Notes under the pieces: generated by a model
What the model was told of the DNA's origin: nothing
Databases searched by the model: none
What the model saw: only the letters and a program-made list of their open reading frames with translations
Translations under genes and position numbers: made by a program
NCBI GenBank assembly: GCA_014656495.1
Contig: BNCN01000003.1
Span: forward strand, 558,001-622,000
Origin: Comamonas sp. KCTC 72670
GTDB taxonomy: Bacteria > Myxococcota > Myxococcia > Myxococcales > Myxococcaceae
Reading direction: 5' to 3'
DNA length: 64,000 bases
Shown: positions 28,186 through 40,994 of the stretch, piece by piece
How positions within the stretch are numbered: the stretch's first letter is position 1
Layout: every line of letters starts with the position of its first letter

Positions 28186-31086
28186 ATGTCCGAGCCCGAC
28201 GTCATTTCCCTCAGAGGCGCCAAGGAGCACAACCTCAAGAACGTCTCCCTGGACATCCCCAAGAAAAAGCTTGTCGTCTTCACCGGCGTGTCCGGCTCGG
28301 GCAAGAGCTCGCTCGCCTTCGACACCCTCTACGCAGAAGGCCAGCGCCGCTACGTGGAGAGCCTCTCCGCCTATGCCCGTCAGTTCCTGGGGCAGATGGA
28401 GAAGCCCAAGTACGACACCATCCGCGGCCTGTCGCCCACCATCTCCATCGAGCAGAAGGCGGCCAGCAACAACCCCCGCTCGACGGTGGGCACCGTCACG
28501 GAGGTGCACGACTACCTGCGCGTGCTCTATGCCTCCATCGGCGTGCAGCACTGCCCCAACTGCGGCGTGAAGGTGGGCAAGCAAAGCGCGCAGCAGATTG
28601 TCGATGAAATCCTCAAGGCCCCCACCGGGACGAAGCTCCAGGTGCTGGCGCCGCTCGTCACCAACCGCAAGGGTGAGCACAAGGATTTGCTCGCCGAGGC
28701 GCAGAAGCGCGGCTTCTCCCGCGCGCGCATCGACGGCGCCCTCAAGAGCCTTGAGGAGCGCATCGAGCTGGACAAGAAGTCCAAGCACGACATCGCGCTC
28801 GTCATCGACCGCGTCGTGCTGAAGGCCGACGTGAAGACGCGCCTCACCGACTCCGTGGAGACGGCGCTGCGCGAGGGCAAGGGCACGCTCATCATCACCG
28901 ACGAGAAGGGCACGCTCGCCTCCGACCGCGTGATGAGCGAGCTGAACGCGTGCTCGAAGTGCGGCCTGTCCTTCGGTGATTTGACGCCCGCGTCCTTCTC
29001 CTTCAACAACCCGCTGGGCATGTGCACGGACTGCAACGGCCTGGGCACGAAGCCGGAGATGGACCCGGACCTCATCGTCCCGGACCCGTCGCGCAGCATC
29101 CGGGACGGCGCCATTGAACCGTGGGCCGGCAGCATGAACCGCGGCGAGGGCTGGACGGCCGACTTCGTGGAGAGCCTGGCCAAGGCGTTCAAGATTGATC
29201 TGGACGTGCCCTACGCGAAGCTGACCAAGCGCGAGAAGGACACGGTGATGTACGGCGCCAGCGGCAAGTCCTTCACCGTCGCGTGGGGTGAGGGCGGCAA
29301 GTACAAGATGGAGTGGGAGGGGCTCGTCGAGCGCATGATGCGCAACTTCAAGACGACCACCTCCGAGGCGCGCCGCACGGAGCTGCAGAAGTACTTCAGC
29401 GACAAGCCCTGCCCGTCCTGCAAGGGCGAGCGCCTGAAGCCGGAGAGCCGCGCCGTGAAGGTCCACGGGCGCACCATCGTCGAGCTGAGCCGGCTGACCA
29501 TCTCCGACTCGCTGGGCTTCCTGAGCGACATGGCCCTGTCCGCGCACGAGCGGAAGATCGCCACCGAGCTCCTGAAGGAGATTCGCAGCCGCCTCTCCTT
29601 CCTGGTGGACGTGGGCCTGGGCTACCTGATGCTGGACCGCACCGCGTCCACGCTGTCCGGCGGTGAGAGCCAGCGCATCCGCCTGGCGTCGCAGATGGGC
29701 AGCGAATTGACGGGCGTCATCTACATCCTGGACGAGCCCTCCATCGGCCTGCACCAGCGCGACAACGGCAAGCTGTTGACGACGCTCAAGCGCCTGCGGG
29801 ATTTGGGCAACTCCGTCATCGTCGTGGAGCACGACGAGGAGACCATGGAGGAGGCGGACTGGCTGGTGGACTTCGGGCCCGGCGCGGGCGAGCTGGGCGG
29901 CCAGGTGGTGGCGCAGGGCACGCCGGCGCAGGTGATGGCCAACGAGGCCAGCTCCACCGGCGCCTACCTGTCCGGCCGGCAGGAGATCGAGATTCCCACG
30001 GAGCGCCGCAAGCCGGACCCGAAGCGGAAGATCGTCATCCAGGGGGCGCAGGAGAACAACCTGAAGAACGTGGACGCGGACATCCCGCTGGGCGTCTTCA
30101 CCGCCGTCACGGGCGTGTCCGGCGCGGGCAAGTCCACGCTCATCAACGAAATCCTGTTCCCCGCCCTGGCGCGGCACCTCTACGAGAGCCGCGAGACGCC
30201 GGGCAAGCACAAGGCCGTGCACGGCCTGGAGCACCTGGACAAGGTCATCGACATCGACCAGCGCCCCATTGGCCGCACGCCGCGCAGCAACCCGGCCACG
30301 TACACCAAGCTGTTCGACAACATCCGCGACGTGTTCGCGATGACGCCCGAGGCGCGCGCGTTCGGCTACGGGCCGGGCCGCTTCAGCTTCAACATCAAGG
30401 GCGGACGCTGCGAGGCCTGCGAGGGCGACGGCGTGAAGCTGGTGGAGATGCACTTCCTGGCGGACGTCTACGTCCCCTGCGAGGTGTGCGCCGGCAAGCG
30501 CTTCAACGAGGCCACCCTGCGCGTGCGCTACAAGGGGAAGAATGTCGCCGAGGTGCTCGACATGAGCGTGCGCGAGGCGATGGAGCACTTCGGCGCGCAC
30601 CGCGACATCATGCGCGTGCTCCAGACGCTCCATGACGTGGGCCTGGGCTACATCCGCCTGGGCCAGCCGTCCCCCACCCTGTCCGGCGGCGAGGCCCAGC
30701 GCATCAAGCTGGCCCGCGAGTTGGCGCGCGTGGCCACCGGCCGCACGCTCTACATCCTCGATGAGCCCACCACCGGCCTGCACTTCGAGGACATCCGCAA
30801 GCTGCTGGCGGTGCTCAACCGGCTGGTGGAGGCGGGCAACAGCGTGCTCGTCATCGAGCACAACCTGGACGTCATCAAGAGCGCGGACTGGCTCATCGAC
30901 CTGGGCCCCGAGGGCGGCGCGGGCGGCGGGCGGATTCTCGCGGCGGGCACGCCCGAGCAGGTGGCCCAGGTGGAGGGCAGCCACACCGGCCGCTACCTGG
31001 GACACGTGCTGACCAAGGCTCGCAAGGCCCGCGTGGGCGTGCGCGTGGACGGCCCGGCGCCCGTGCTTCAGGGCGCGCGCGGCTGA
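28186..31086 (+). CDS. uvrA: UvrABC excision nuclease subunit A
   Basis: A 966-residue UvrA, the damage-recognition ATPase of nucleotide excision repair. Two ABC cassettes are present: Walker A GVSGSGKSSLAF and GVSGAGKSTLIN, signatures TLSGGESQRIRLA and TLSGGEAQRIKLA, and Walker B ILDEPSIG and ILDEPTTG. Zinc modules are seen in ACSKCG...CTDCNG and in CEACEG...CEVCAG; a further CPSCKG follows the first. ATG 28186 (MSEPDVISLRG) is the real start; a very long open frame upstream to 24742 is antisense to the VWA gene. There is no ribosome site before it, so translation may be leaderless or nearly so. Confidence 0.97.
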   Translation: MSEPDVISLRGAKEHNLKNVSLDIPKKKLVVFTGVSGSGKSSLAFDTLYAEGQRRYVESLSAYARQFLGQMEKPKYDTIRGLSPTISIEQKAASNNPRSTVGTVTEVHDYLRVLYASIGVQHCPNCGVKVGKQSAQQIVDEILKAPTGTKLQVLAPLVTNRKGEHKDLLAEAQKRGFSRARIDGALKSLEERIELDKKSKHDIALVIDRVVLKADVKTRLTDSVETALREGKGTLIITDEKGTLASDRVMSELNACSKCGLSFGDLTPASFSFNNPLGMCTDCNGLGTKPEMDPDLIVPDPSRSIRDGAIEPWAGSMNRGEGWTADFVESLAKAFKIDLDVPYAKLTKREKDTVMYGASGKSFTVAWGEGGKYKMEWEGLVERMMRNFKTTTSEARRTELQKYFSDKPCPSCKGERLKPESRAVKVHGRTIVELSRLTISDSLGFLSDMALSAHERKIATELLKEIRSRLSFLVDVGLGYLMLDRTASTLSGGESQRIRLASQMGSELTGVIYILDEPSIGLHQRDNGKLLTTLKRLRDLGNSVIVVEHDEETMEEADWLVDFGPGAGELGGQVVAQGTPAQVMANEASSTGAYLSGRQEIEIPTERRKPDPKRKIVIQGAQENNLKNVDADIPLGVFTAVTGVSGAGKSTLINEILFPALARHLYESRETPGKHKAVHGLEHLDKVIDIDQRPIGRTPRSNPATYTKLFDNIRDVFAMTPEARAFGYGPGRFSFNIKGGRCEACEGDGVKLVEMHFLADVYVPCEVCAGKRFNEATLRVRYKGKNVAEVLDMSVREAMEHFGAHRDIMRVLQTLHDVGLGYIRLGQPSPTLSGGEAQRIKLARELARVATGRTLYILDEPTTGLHFEDIRKLLAVLNRLVEAGNSVLVIEHNLDVIKSADWLIDLGPEGGAGGGRILAAGTPEQVAQVEGSHTGRYLGHVLTKARKARVGVRVDGPAPVLQGARG

Positions 31087-31441
31087 CCGCCTGGCGCGGT
31101 GTCATTCTCCAAGAAAATGGAGCGGGGGGACGGGGGTGCCTTCATTCACCCCCATCCCCTCGCACCACCTTGGAGGAATTGACATCACGGGAAATGATAG
31201 GGATTTTCCAATGCCTGTCAAACCCAGGCGGGCCGCTTGAATTGTATCAATAAATACACACGCCCACCGGAATGACGCAGCCAGTCTTGCGGGAGATTTC
31301 CGGCGCGGGTGCGGCCAGGGAGGCATCGCCCGGAAGGGCGGGCAGGCGACGTGCGGTGGAGTCCCAGCGTTCCGTTGGGTAGGGTGCGCTTCTCGGAATC
31401 TAGGAGCCCCCACCTTTCGTCACGAGGGAGCACCCCGTCGT
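31087..31441. other. 355-bp spacer before POT transporter
   Basis: Contains no supported gene. It is unusual here for an AT-rich patch (about 31170-31260). A TTGACA (31179-31184) could be a -35 element, but the hexamer 17 bp downstream (GATTTT) is a poor -10. A small CTCCA/TGGAG stem (31107-31122) lies 20 bp after the uvrA stop. The spacer probably carries the promoter of the transporter gene at 31442. Confidence 0.5.
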
Positions 31442-32899
31442 ATGGCCCAGGCAACCGCCGCGCAGAGCAACAAGTTCCCGCCGCAAATCCCCTTCATCAT
31501 CGGCAACGAGGCGTGCGAGCGCTTCAGCTTCTACGGGATGCGGAACATCCTCACGGTGTTCCTCATCGACTACCTCCTGCGCACCCAGCTGCCGGATGAC
31601 GCGCTGCGTGAGGCCGAAGCGAAGAGCCTGATGCACACGTTCATGGCGGGCGTGTACTTCTTCCCGCTCATCGGCGGCTACCTGGCGGACCGCTTCTTCG
31701 GGAAGTACCGCATCATCCTGGGGCTGAGCCTGGTGTACTGCGTGGGCCACGCGTGCCTGGCCGTCTTCGAGCACAACGTCACGGGGTTCTTCACCGGCCT
31801 GGCGCTCATCGCCATTGGCAGCGGCGGCATCAAGCCGTGCGTGGCGGCCATGGTGGGCGACCAGTTCAACGAGTCCAACAGCCATCTGGTGAAGAAGGTC
31901 TTCGCCATCTTCTACTGGACCATCAACTTCGGCTCGTTCTTCGCGTCGCTGTTCATCCCCCTGCTGCTCAAGCACTTCGGGCCGTCGGTGGCCTTCGGCA
32001 TCCCCGGCGTGCTGATGTTCATCGCGACGTTCATCTTCTGGCTGGGCCGGCACAAGTACGTCCGGGTGCCCGCGACGGGCGCCAACCCGCACAGCTTCTT
32101 CAAGGTGGTGTTCAGCGCGCTGCGCAACAAGGGCCAGGGCCAGCAGAGCTGGCTGGACGGCGCGCGCAAGGAGCACCCCGAGGAGGCCGTGGACGGCGTG
32201 AAGGCCGTGTTCAAGGTGAGCGCGCTGCTGCTCCCCTTCGTGCCCTTCTTCTGGATGCTCTTCGACCAGAAGGCGTCCACGTGGGTGGTGCAGGCCCGGT
32301 CCATGGACCCGCAGGTGGGGCCGTTCACCTTCCAGGCCAGCCAGATGCAGTTCGTCAACCCGCTGCTGGTGATGCTGCTCATCCCCTTCCTGACGGCCGT
32401 CGTCTACCCGGCCTTCCAGCGCTTCGGGTGGGAGCTGACGCCGCTGCGCCGCATGCCGCTGGGCCTGGTGATTGGCGCGCTGTCGTTCATCATCGCCGGC
32501 GTGTTCCAGGTGACGATGGAGGGCGGCACGACGCTGAACATCGCGTGGCAGATTCTCCCGTACATCGTGCTGACGCTGGGCGAAATCCTGATGTCCACCA
32601 CGGGCCTGGAGTTCGCGTACACGCAGGCCCCGCGTGAGATGAAGGGCACCATCCAGAGCGTGTGGCTGGTGACGAACACGCTGGCCAACGTGGCGGTGGC
32701 CATCTCCTCGAAGCTGAACGTCTTCACCGGCTCCGGGCAGTTCTTCTTCTACGCCGGCTTCGCGCTGCTGGCCGCCGTGGGCATGGCCCTGGTGGCCCGC
32801 CGCTACGTGGTGCGCGACTACTACCAGACGTCCCCGCCCATCCCCACCGAGGAGCGCACCGCCGCGGGCGTGACGCCCGGCGCGGAGAAGTCCGCGTAG
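31442..32899 (+). CDS. POT-family peptide/H+ symporter
   Basis: A 485-residue major facilitator of the proton-dependent oligopeptide transporter family (12 to 14 membrane helices). The family signature EACERFSFYGMRNIL opens helix 1; GSGGIKPCVAAMVGDQFNE near residue 120-140 is the PTR2 motif, and FYWTINFGSFFASLF follows. Imports di- and tripeptides, useful to a bacterium that feeds on lysed prey. The start is ATG 31442, with GAGGGAG upstream. The C-terminus is short and Ala-rich. It is convergent with a second POT gene, only about 30 percent alike by eye, so it is a distinct paralogue. Confidence 0.92.
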   Translation: MAQATAAQSNKFPPQIPFIIGNEACERFSFYGMRNILTVFLIDYLLRTQLPDDALREAEAKSLMHTFMAGVYFFPLIGGYLADRFFGKYRIILGLSLVYCVGHACLAVFEHNVTGFFTGLALIAIGSGGIKPCVAAMVGDQFNESNSHLVKKVFAIFYWTINFGSFFASLFIPLLLKHFGPSVAFGIPGVLMFIATFIFWLGRHKYVRVPATGANPHSFFKVVFSALRNKGQGQQSWLDGARKEHPEEAVDGVKAVFKVSALLLPFVPFFWMLFDQKASTWVVQARSMDPQVGPFTFQASQMQFVNPLLVMLLIPFLTAVVYPAFQRFGWELTPLRRMPLGLVIGALSFIIAGVFQVTMEGGTTLNIAWQILPYIVLTLGEILMSTTGLEFAYTQAPREMKGTIQSVWLVTNTLANVAVAISSKLNVFTGSGQFFFYAGFALLAAVGMALVARRYVVRDYYQTSPPIPTEERTAAGVTPGAEKSA

Positions 32900-32929
32900 A
32901 AGTCCGAGCCCCACTCCACTGGGAGTCAG

Positions 32930-32962
32930 ACGCCGGTGCACCAGGACAGGGTGCACCGGCGT
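32930..32962 (+). terminator. 13-bp stem terminator of first POT gene
   Basis: Arms 32930-32942 and 32950-32962 (ACGCCGGTGCACC and its exact complement) enclose a 7-nt loop, 30 bp past the stop. A partial T stretch (TTCTCGTTT) follows on the plus strand. A smaller GGGGGC/GCCCCC stem lies at 32975-32990, between this one and the next. Confidence 0.7.
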
Positions 32963-33000
32963 TCTCGTTTCCGGGGGGGCACCGGCCCCCTGAAACACAA

Positions 33001-33032
33001 ACGCCGGCGTCCCTGGTTCGGGACACCGGCGT
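33001..33032 (-). terminator. 13-bp stem terminator of second POT gene
   Basis: Arms 33001-33013 and 33020-33032 pair over 13 bp with one G-U, around a 6-nt loop. On the minus strand the stem is followed by TTGTGTTT. It is 38 bp past the stop of the minus-strand transporter. The first seven bases of the arm (ACGCCGG) are shared with the hairpin at 32930. Confidence 0.7.
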
Positions 33033-33069
33033 CTGTTCGTCCCTCAGGGATGCTTCGCTGCGCCGAGCC

Positions 33070-34458
33070 TCAGGCCGCGGCCACCGAGCTGCCCTGCTGC
33101 TCGGAGGGGGGCGCGGTGGGCTTCACCTCGTCCGTGCCGTGCATCATCCGCTTGAGCACGGGCGAGACGAGCAGCAGCACCACGCCGGCGATGCCCGTGC
33201 CGATGCTGATGTAGAGGAACACGTTGAACTCGCCCAGCTTCTCCGAGGCGCCGCCGAAGACGCCGGCCAGCTTGTTGGCCGCCGCGTTCGCCAGGAACCA
33301 CACGCCCATCATCGCGGAGACGATGCGCGCGGGCGCCACCTTCGTCACCATGGAGAGCCCCACCGGAGACAGGCACAGCTCGCCCATGGTGTGGAGCAGG
33401 TAGGCCATCACCACCCACCACGCGGCCGCCTTGCCCGTCGCGGCGCTCTGGCTGGAGGCGCCCAGCATGAAGAGGAAGCCGGCGGAGAGGAACAGCAGGC
33501 CCAGGCTCATCTTCACCGGGATGCTCGGGTCCTTGCCGCGCGCGGACAGCCAGCTCCACAGGCCGGCGAAGACAGGCGCCAGCGTGACGATGAAGACGGA
33601 GTTGAAGTTCTGGAACCAGGTCGTGGGGACCTCCCAGCCCAGGATGCTGCGGTCCACCTTGGCGTCCGTGTAGAGGTTCATCAGACCGCCGGCCTGCTCG
33701 AAGCCCGTCCAGAAGGCGACGACGAAGAGGGCCATGATGAAGATGACGACGATGCGGTCGATTTCGTCGCGGCTGAAGCCCTTCTTCTCCTCGGCGCCCG
33801 TCTTCGTCTCGGCGGCGGCGACCATGCGCTCCGGCACCAGGCCCACCTGGCCCAGCAGCTTGTTCTGCAGCGACAGGAAGGCGACCAGGCCCAGGAACAT
33901 GCCCACGCCGGCGGCGCCGAAGCCCCAGTGCCAGCCCACGCGCTCACCCAGCGTGCCGCAGATGAAGTTGCCGAGCACCGCGCCCAGGTTGATGCCCATG
34001 TAGAAGATGGTGAAGGCGCTGTCGCGGCGGCCGTCACCGGGGGCGTAGAGCCCACCCACCATGGTGGAGATGTTCGGCTTGAAGAAGCCGTTGCCGATGA
34101 TGAGGAACGCCAGGCCCGTGTAGAACATCGACACGCTGGGCAAGGCCAACACGAGGTGGCCAATCATCATCAAGGCGCCGCCGAGCACCACCGCCCGGCG
34201 CTGGCCCATGTACCGGTCCGCGATGAAGCCGCCCAGGATGGGCGTCAGGTACACGAGGCCCGTATAGGTGCCGTAGAGGCTGAGCGCGTCCGCGGTGGTC
34301 CAGCCAAAGCCCCCGTTCACCTTGCTCGTGAGGAAGAGCACCAGCAGGCCGCGCATGCCGTAATAGGACATGCGTTCCCACATCTCGGTGAAGAACAGGA
34401 GGTAGAGCCCTCGCGGGTGCCCTTTGCGGGCATCACCCGCGGCTACGGAGCCTTGCAT
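33070..34458 (-). CDS. POT-family peptide/H+ symporter (second)
   Basis: A 462-residue POT transporter. Signature FTEMWERMSYYGMRGLLVLFL marks helix 1 and the E-X2-E-R-X2-Y-Y-G proton-coupling motif; NGFFKPNISTMVGGLY and FYMGINLGAVLGNFI carry the PTR2 motif. About 12 to 14 membrane helices are visible. Loop sequences differ clearly from the neighbouring transporter at 31442, suggesting different substrate range or regulation. ATG 34458, with AAGGAAA 9 nt before it. A 10-bp palindrome GTCGCGCGAC lies at 34497 in the promoter region. Genes are convergent. Confidence 0.92.
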   Translation of the reverse strand: MQGSVAAGDARKGHPRGLYLLFFTEMWERMSYYGMRGLLVLFLTSKVNGGFGWTTADALSLYGTYTGLVYLTPILGGFIADRYMGQRRAVVLGGALMMIGHLVLALPSVSMFYTGLAFLIIGNGFFKPNISTMVGGLYAPGDGRRDSAFTIFYMGINLGAVLGNFICGTLGERVGWHWGFGAAGVGMFLGLVAFLSLQNKLLGQVGLVPERMVAAAETKTGAEEKKGFSRDEIDRIVVIFIMALFVVAFWTGFEQAGGLMNLYTDAKVDRSILGWEVPTTWFQNFNSVFIVTLAPVFAGLWSWLSARGKDPSIPVKMSLGLLFLSAGFLFMLGASSQSAATGKAAAWWVVMAYLLHTMGELCLSPVGLSMVTKVAPARIVSAMMGVWFLANAAANKLAGVFGGASEKLGEFNVFLYISIGTGIAGVVLLLVSPVLKRMMHGTDEVKPTAPPSEQQGSSVAAA

Positions 34459-34613
34459 GCCGTGGTTTCCTTGAAAGGAGAGGTGCTACGAACAAGTCGC
34501 GCGACTGTAGCAGACACGCGGGCCGTTCCCAGGAGGACACCTGAGCGCCTGGGGAATTCCCCTACCCCGCTGGTCGGGCGCCACGCATCCAGCGGAGGCC
34601 TTCACGCTCCGCG

Positions 34614-37522
<2,909 letters not shown>

Positions 37523-37526
<4 letters not shown>

Positions 37527-38311
37527 CGCTTCACTCCTTCGGTCGTCAACACCATCGCATACTTGAGGGTGTCGGCGTCATCCAGGAGCGCCATGAAGCG
37601 CTGGCAGAAGGCGTCATAGGGCCCGGGACCGCCAAAATACGGCTCCGCAAGTGGCCGCAGGGTCCGGAAGCGGATGACCCAGTCCTCATGCAGCCGGGCA
37701 TCCACCGCGCCCGCCGCCACGTAGAACGGGGAGATGTGCACGCGCACGTCCTCCAGCCCGGCCTTGCGGAAGAGGTGGAAGAGCTTGCGCCCCGCGTGCA
37801 GGTCGAACCGGGCCGCGCGCAGGGCCGCCAGCAGCTTCTGGCTCTCCTGCTGCAAGTCCTCCGGGAAGGGCCAGTTCCACAGCCCCACCCCGTCGATGTC
37901 CGCCACCACCACCCGCCCGCCCGGCTTCACCAGACGCACCAGCTCCGCCAGCGCGGAGTCCTGCTCGCCCAGGTACTCGAAGACGTACTGACACCAGATG
38001 TAGTCGAAGTGGTTGGAGGGCTGGCGCGTCTGGGGAAGCGCGCCCTGGAGCAGCGACACATTGGGGTGTCCCTCGAGCAACGCCCGGGCCGCCGCCAGGT
38101 GCTCCGCCTGGGGCTCGAGGCCCACCACATGCCCCGTGGGCCCGACGATGTCCAACATCTCCGAGGTGATGACGCCCGGCCCACAGCCCACGTCCAGCGC
38201 GGTGTCACCCGGCCGCAGCCCGGTGAGCCTCAGCCGGTCCGAGTAGGAGGTGGCGCTCGCCTGGGCCTGCAGGCGCTCCACCTCCTGGGCCGACTCCATC
38301 AGGTAGGTCAT
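37523..38311 (-). CDS. SAM-dependent methyltransferase
   Basis: A 262-residue class I methyltransferase, with LDVGCGPGVITSEML (motif I), GLEPQAEHL and VADIDGVGLW (motif IV region) and conserved VRLVKPGGRVVVAD. No other domain, no membrane helix. The substrate is unknown: it sits between a PilZ protein and a hybrid kinase and may modify one of them or a small molecule. It overlaps the upstream gene as ATGA (start ATG 38311) and the downstream kinase by 4 bp, so all three are co-translated. Confidence 0.88.
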
Positions 38312-40725
38312 GCCGCGATGTCCTTGTCATCCGCGCGGCCGCCACCCCGGCCGTGCACGGCCAGCCGCTCGAAGACGGCGAGCAGGTAGGCATTCCAGTC
38401 CCGGACGAGCCGGCGGTGGGCGGTGAACTCCATGACCTTGCCCAGGTTGTGGAACCCCAGGGACTCCAGGGCCGGCAGGTCCGCGTCGGTGGCCAGACAC
38501 TCCGCGGTGGAGCGGCCGCGCCGCGCCGAGTCCGCCACCGCGTGCGTCACCAGGGCCCGGCGCACGGCGTCCGCCTCCTGGACGTCCGGCTCCACCATGA
38601 CGAGCGAGAAGGAGTTGTACCACTCCGCCCAGAACAGGCCCGGGGTGGAGTCCTCCATGAGGACGAAGCCCCGCGGCCCCTCGCGCCCCTCCACCAGCGC
38701 GATGCGGCGGGAGCGGCGCAGCCCCGCGTCCGAGTAGCGCCCGCCCAGCGTCCCCATCAGCATCTCCCCCTCCACGAGGTCGGAGCTGCGCAGCCGCACC
38801 ACGTCCTGCGTCTCCCGGAGGTGCTGCTCCAGCCAGCGCAGGTCGGAGACCTCCGCGGGGCGGACGCGCAGGTCCGCGCGAGGCTCCGGCAGCGCGGCGT
38901 CCACGGGAAGCCGGCAGGGCGTGAAGGCGTGCAGACAGCTCAACCCCGGCCGCTCCAACCGGCTGGCGATGGCGCCGTAGATGCGCGAGGTCCACCGGTT
39001 GCGGCAGCGCCACAGGGCGCGCAGGTACTCCACGTCCTCCAGGCTCTCCGCGTAGTCGGCCGCGAGCGCCACCAGCTCCTGGGAGATGGACTCGTGGCGG
39101 TGGTACCCCGGCCGCACCACCAGGTGCTGCGACAGCCAGGTCTTCGAATAGATGCGCAGGCCGGAGATGTGGCCGTAGAGCCGGTCATCGCGCTGATAGA
39201 CGATGGCCTTGGACAGCCCATGGATGCCATTGCCCAGCCGCTGGTGCGCGTCCGACAGCACCTCGGGCGTGGTGGAGGGCTCGTGGAAGGGGTAGTCGGG
39301 AAAGCGCACGTCGGCGGCGCGGAACAAATCCCAGACCTCGGAGAATGGCAGCTCGGACGCGTCGCGCGCGTCCGGACAGCGCGCCTGGATGAACGCGTCC
39401 AGGATGGCGGTGCGCGCCTCCGGCTCCAGCTCCAGGATGCGCAGGCCGCAGCGACGCGGCCGGCTCATGCTGGCGCCCTCTTCCGTCACCGTGAGCTGGC
39501 CGGTGTCCTGCACCTGCGCGCGGCACCGTGAGCGCCGGCCATCCGGCAGCTGGAGCGTCACCTCATCCAGCAGCAGCCCCGGCGGGAAGGCCTCGCGGCC
39601 CGCGTCGAAGGGGAAGGCGAAGCCGCCGGTGTGCAGGTCCAGCAGGGGCCGGACGACCGACTCGCCGGTCAGCGGTGAATGGAAGGACACCGCGAAGGGC
39701 CGCTCCGCGGTGGAGCGGAAGCGCAGGCTGTTGCGGCGGTGGTGCAGGCTCAGCGCGCGCGGCAGGGCGACCTCCACCTGGTGGGCCTCCGCGGCCAGCA
39801 CCGCCGTGGTGCCCACGTGGCACACGCCGCCGAAGTCAAGACACAGCCGCACCACGTCGCCCGGATGGAAGAGCTCCCCCGGCTGGGACTGGTCGCGCAG
39901 CAGCAGCCGCGACTCCTCCGGCAGCACCTCCGCGCGGGTGAAGTCCACCAGGCGGTTGCCTTCGTGCGTGCGCAGCCCGAAGCCCACGCCCGCGCGCACC
40001 GCGCGGCGAAGCAAGCCGCGGATGCGCACCGCGTCGTTCAACAGGGGCGCGGCCGACGCGCGCGAATGCTCCATGGGGCGCTCCAGCGACACCCCCAGGT
40101 GGAAGCCGTGCCCCTCGTTCGCGCGCAGCGGACGCACCATCCGGACGGTGGCATGGCCGGCGCGCAGCACCAGCGTCTCGCCGCGCAGCACCTGGAGCCC
40201 TTCCAGCGCCGTGCCGGGGGTGAGCCGCTCGATGCGCACGCTGGAATCCAGCCGCAGCCCCAGGCCGCCGGTGGCCACGTCGAGCACCCGCGCGCGGAAG
40301 GTCGTCCCGTCGGCGACGAAGCTGGCCTCCAGGACCCCGTGGGGCTCGCGGCGCTCGGACTCGCGAAGCTCCAGCAGCTCCTGGACGGCGCGCCGCAGCG
40401 CGGGCGTGGGGTCGTCCTCCAGGGTGAAGAACATGTGCCCCGCCGCGGCAACGTCCACCAAACTGTGATGGGCCTGCGCATTGTCCCGGGGGCACAGCAC
40501 CGCGCGGATGGAACGGGGGGTGTAGCGTTCCAGGTCCTTCAACAACCGGGGAAAGATGTCCGGATGCGTCAACACCAGCGCGGGAGCGGACTTCGTGAGG
40601 AATTCGACCGCCTCCTGCCGGTTGGAGGCCTCGAGCACGTCGTAGCCGTCCAGCAGGGCGCGAAGCCGTCCCCGACGCTCCGCCTCCGGATGCACGACCA
40701 GCACTGCGCGCGTCGTCACGGTCAT
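38308..40725 (-). CDS. Receiver-like, tandem PilZ, GNAT-like protein
   Basis: An 805-residue multidomain protein. Residues 1-120 resemble a response-regulator receiver without the full acidic pocket. A first PilZ-like domain (about 130-215) has RESERR and LDVATGG; a second (about 330-440) has RRNSLR and LDLHTGG, approximating R-X3-R and (D/N)-X-(S/A)-X2-G c-di-GMP sites. The C-terminal half (about 465-805) has two GNAT-like acyltransferase regions. From memory, M. xanthus PixB, a c-di-GMP receptor affecting motility and development, has PilZ plus acyltransferase parts; this may be its orthologue, which I could not verify. ATG 40725, GGAGGA 5-8 nt before. First of three coupled genes. Confidence 0.8.
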   Translation of the reverse strand: MTVTTRAVLVVHPEAERRGRLRALLDGYDVLEASNRQEAVEFLTKSAPALVLTHPDIFPRLLKDLERYTPRSIRAVLCPRDNAQAHHSLVDVAAAGHMFFTLEDDPTPALRRAVQELLELRESERREPHGVLEASFVADGTTFRARVLDVATGGLGLRLDSSVRIERLTPGTALEGLQVLRGETLVLRAGHATVRMVRPLRANEGHGFHLGVSLERPMEHSRASAAPLLNDAVRIRGLLRRAVRAGVGFGLRTHEGNRLVDFTRAEVLPEESRLLLRDQSQPGELFHPGDVVRLCLDFGGVCHVGTTAVLAAEAHQVEVALPRALSLHHRRNSLRFRSTAERPFAVSFHSPLTGESVVRPLLDLHTGGFAFPFDAGREAFPPGLLLDEVTLQLPDGRRSRCRAQVQDTGQLTVTEEGASMSRPRRCGLRILELEPEARTAILDAFIQARCPDARDASELPFSEVWDLFRAADVRFPDYPFHEPSTTPEVLSDAHQRLGNGIHGLSKAIVYQRDDRLYGHISGLRIYSKTWLSQHLVVRPGYHRHESISQELVALAADYAESLEDVEYLRALWRCRNRWTSRIYGAIASRLERPGLSCLHAFTPCRLPVDAALPEPRADLRVRPAEVSDLRWLEQHLRETQDVVRLRSSDLVEGEMLMGTLGGRYSDAGLRRSRRIALVEGREGPRGFVLMEDSTPGLFWAEWYNSFSLVMVEPDVQEADAVRRALVTHAVADSARRGRSTAECLATDADLPALESLGFHNLGKVMEFTAHRRLVRDWNAYLLAVFERLAVHGRGGGRADDKDIAA

Positions 40726-40994
40726 ATGTCCTCCTCCACCGGGCACAAAGCCACTGTCCCCCGTGGTCCGAAGTCCCTCGATGCAATGGCCGAACCGCAT
40801 GCGTGACGTCCGGCCCGGGGAGCCATCTTACCGGACCTCATGGGGAAGGGAGTGCCCCAGCATGAGGACAGGGCGGATGTTGGAAAAGGGCCGCCCGCCT
40901 GATTCGCGGCCACCCTGGCACGAGCAAAGTGGGGCAAACCGCACCCTGGCCGGCACTTCCAGTCCCGGTTAAATGTGGGACTCCAGGAGGTGCC

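Noticed and set aside
40916-40921. A TGGCAC that could be a sigma-54 -24 box before nadA
   Set aside because: No GC-containing -12 element lies at the right spacing.
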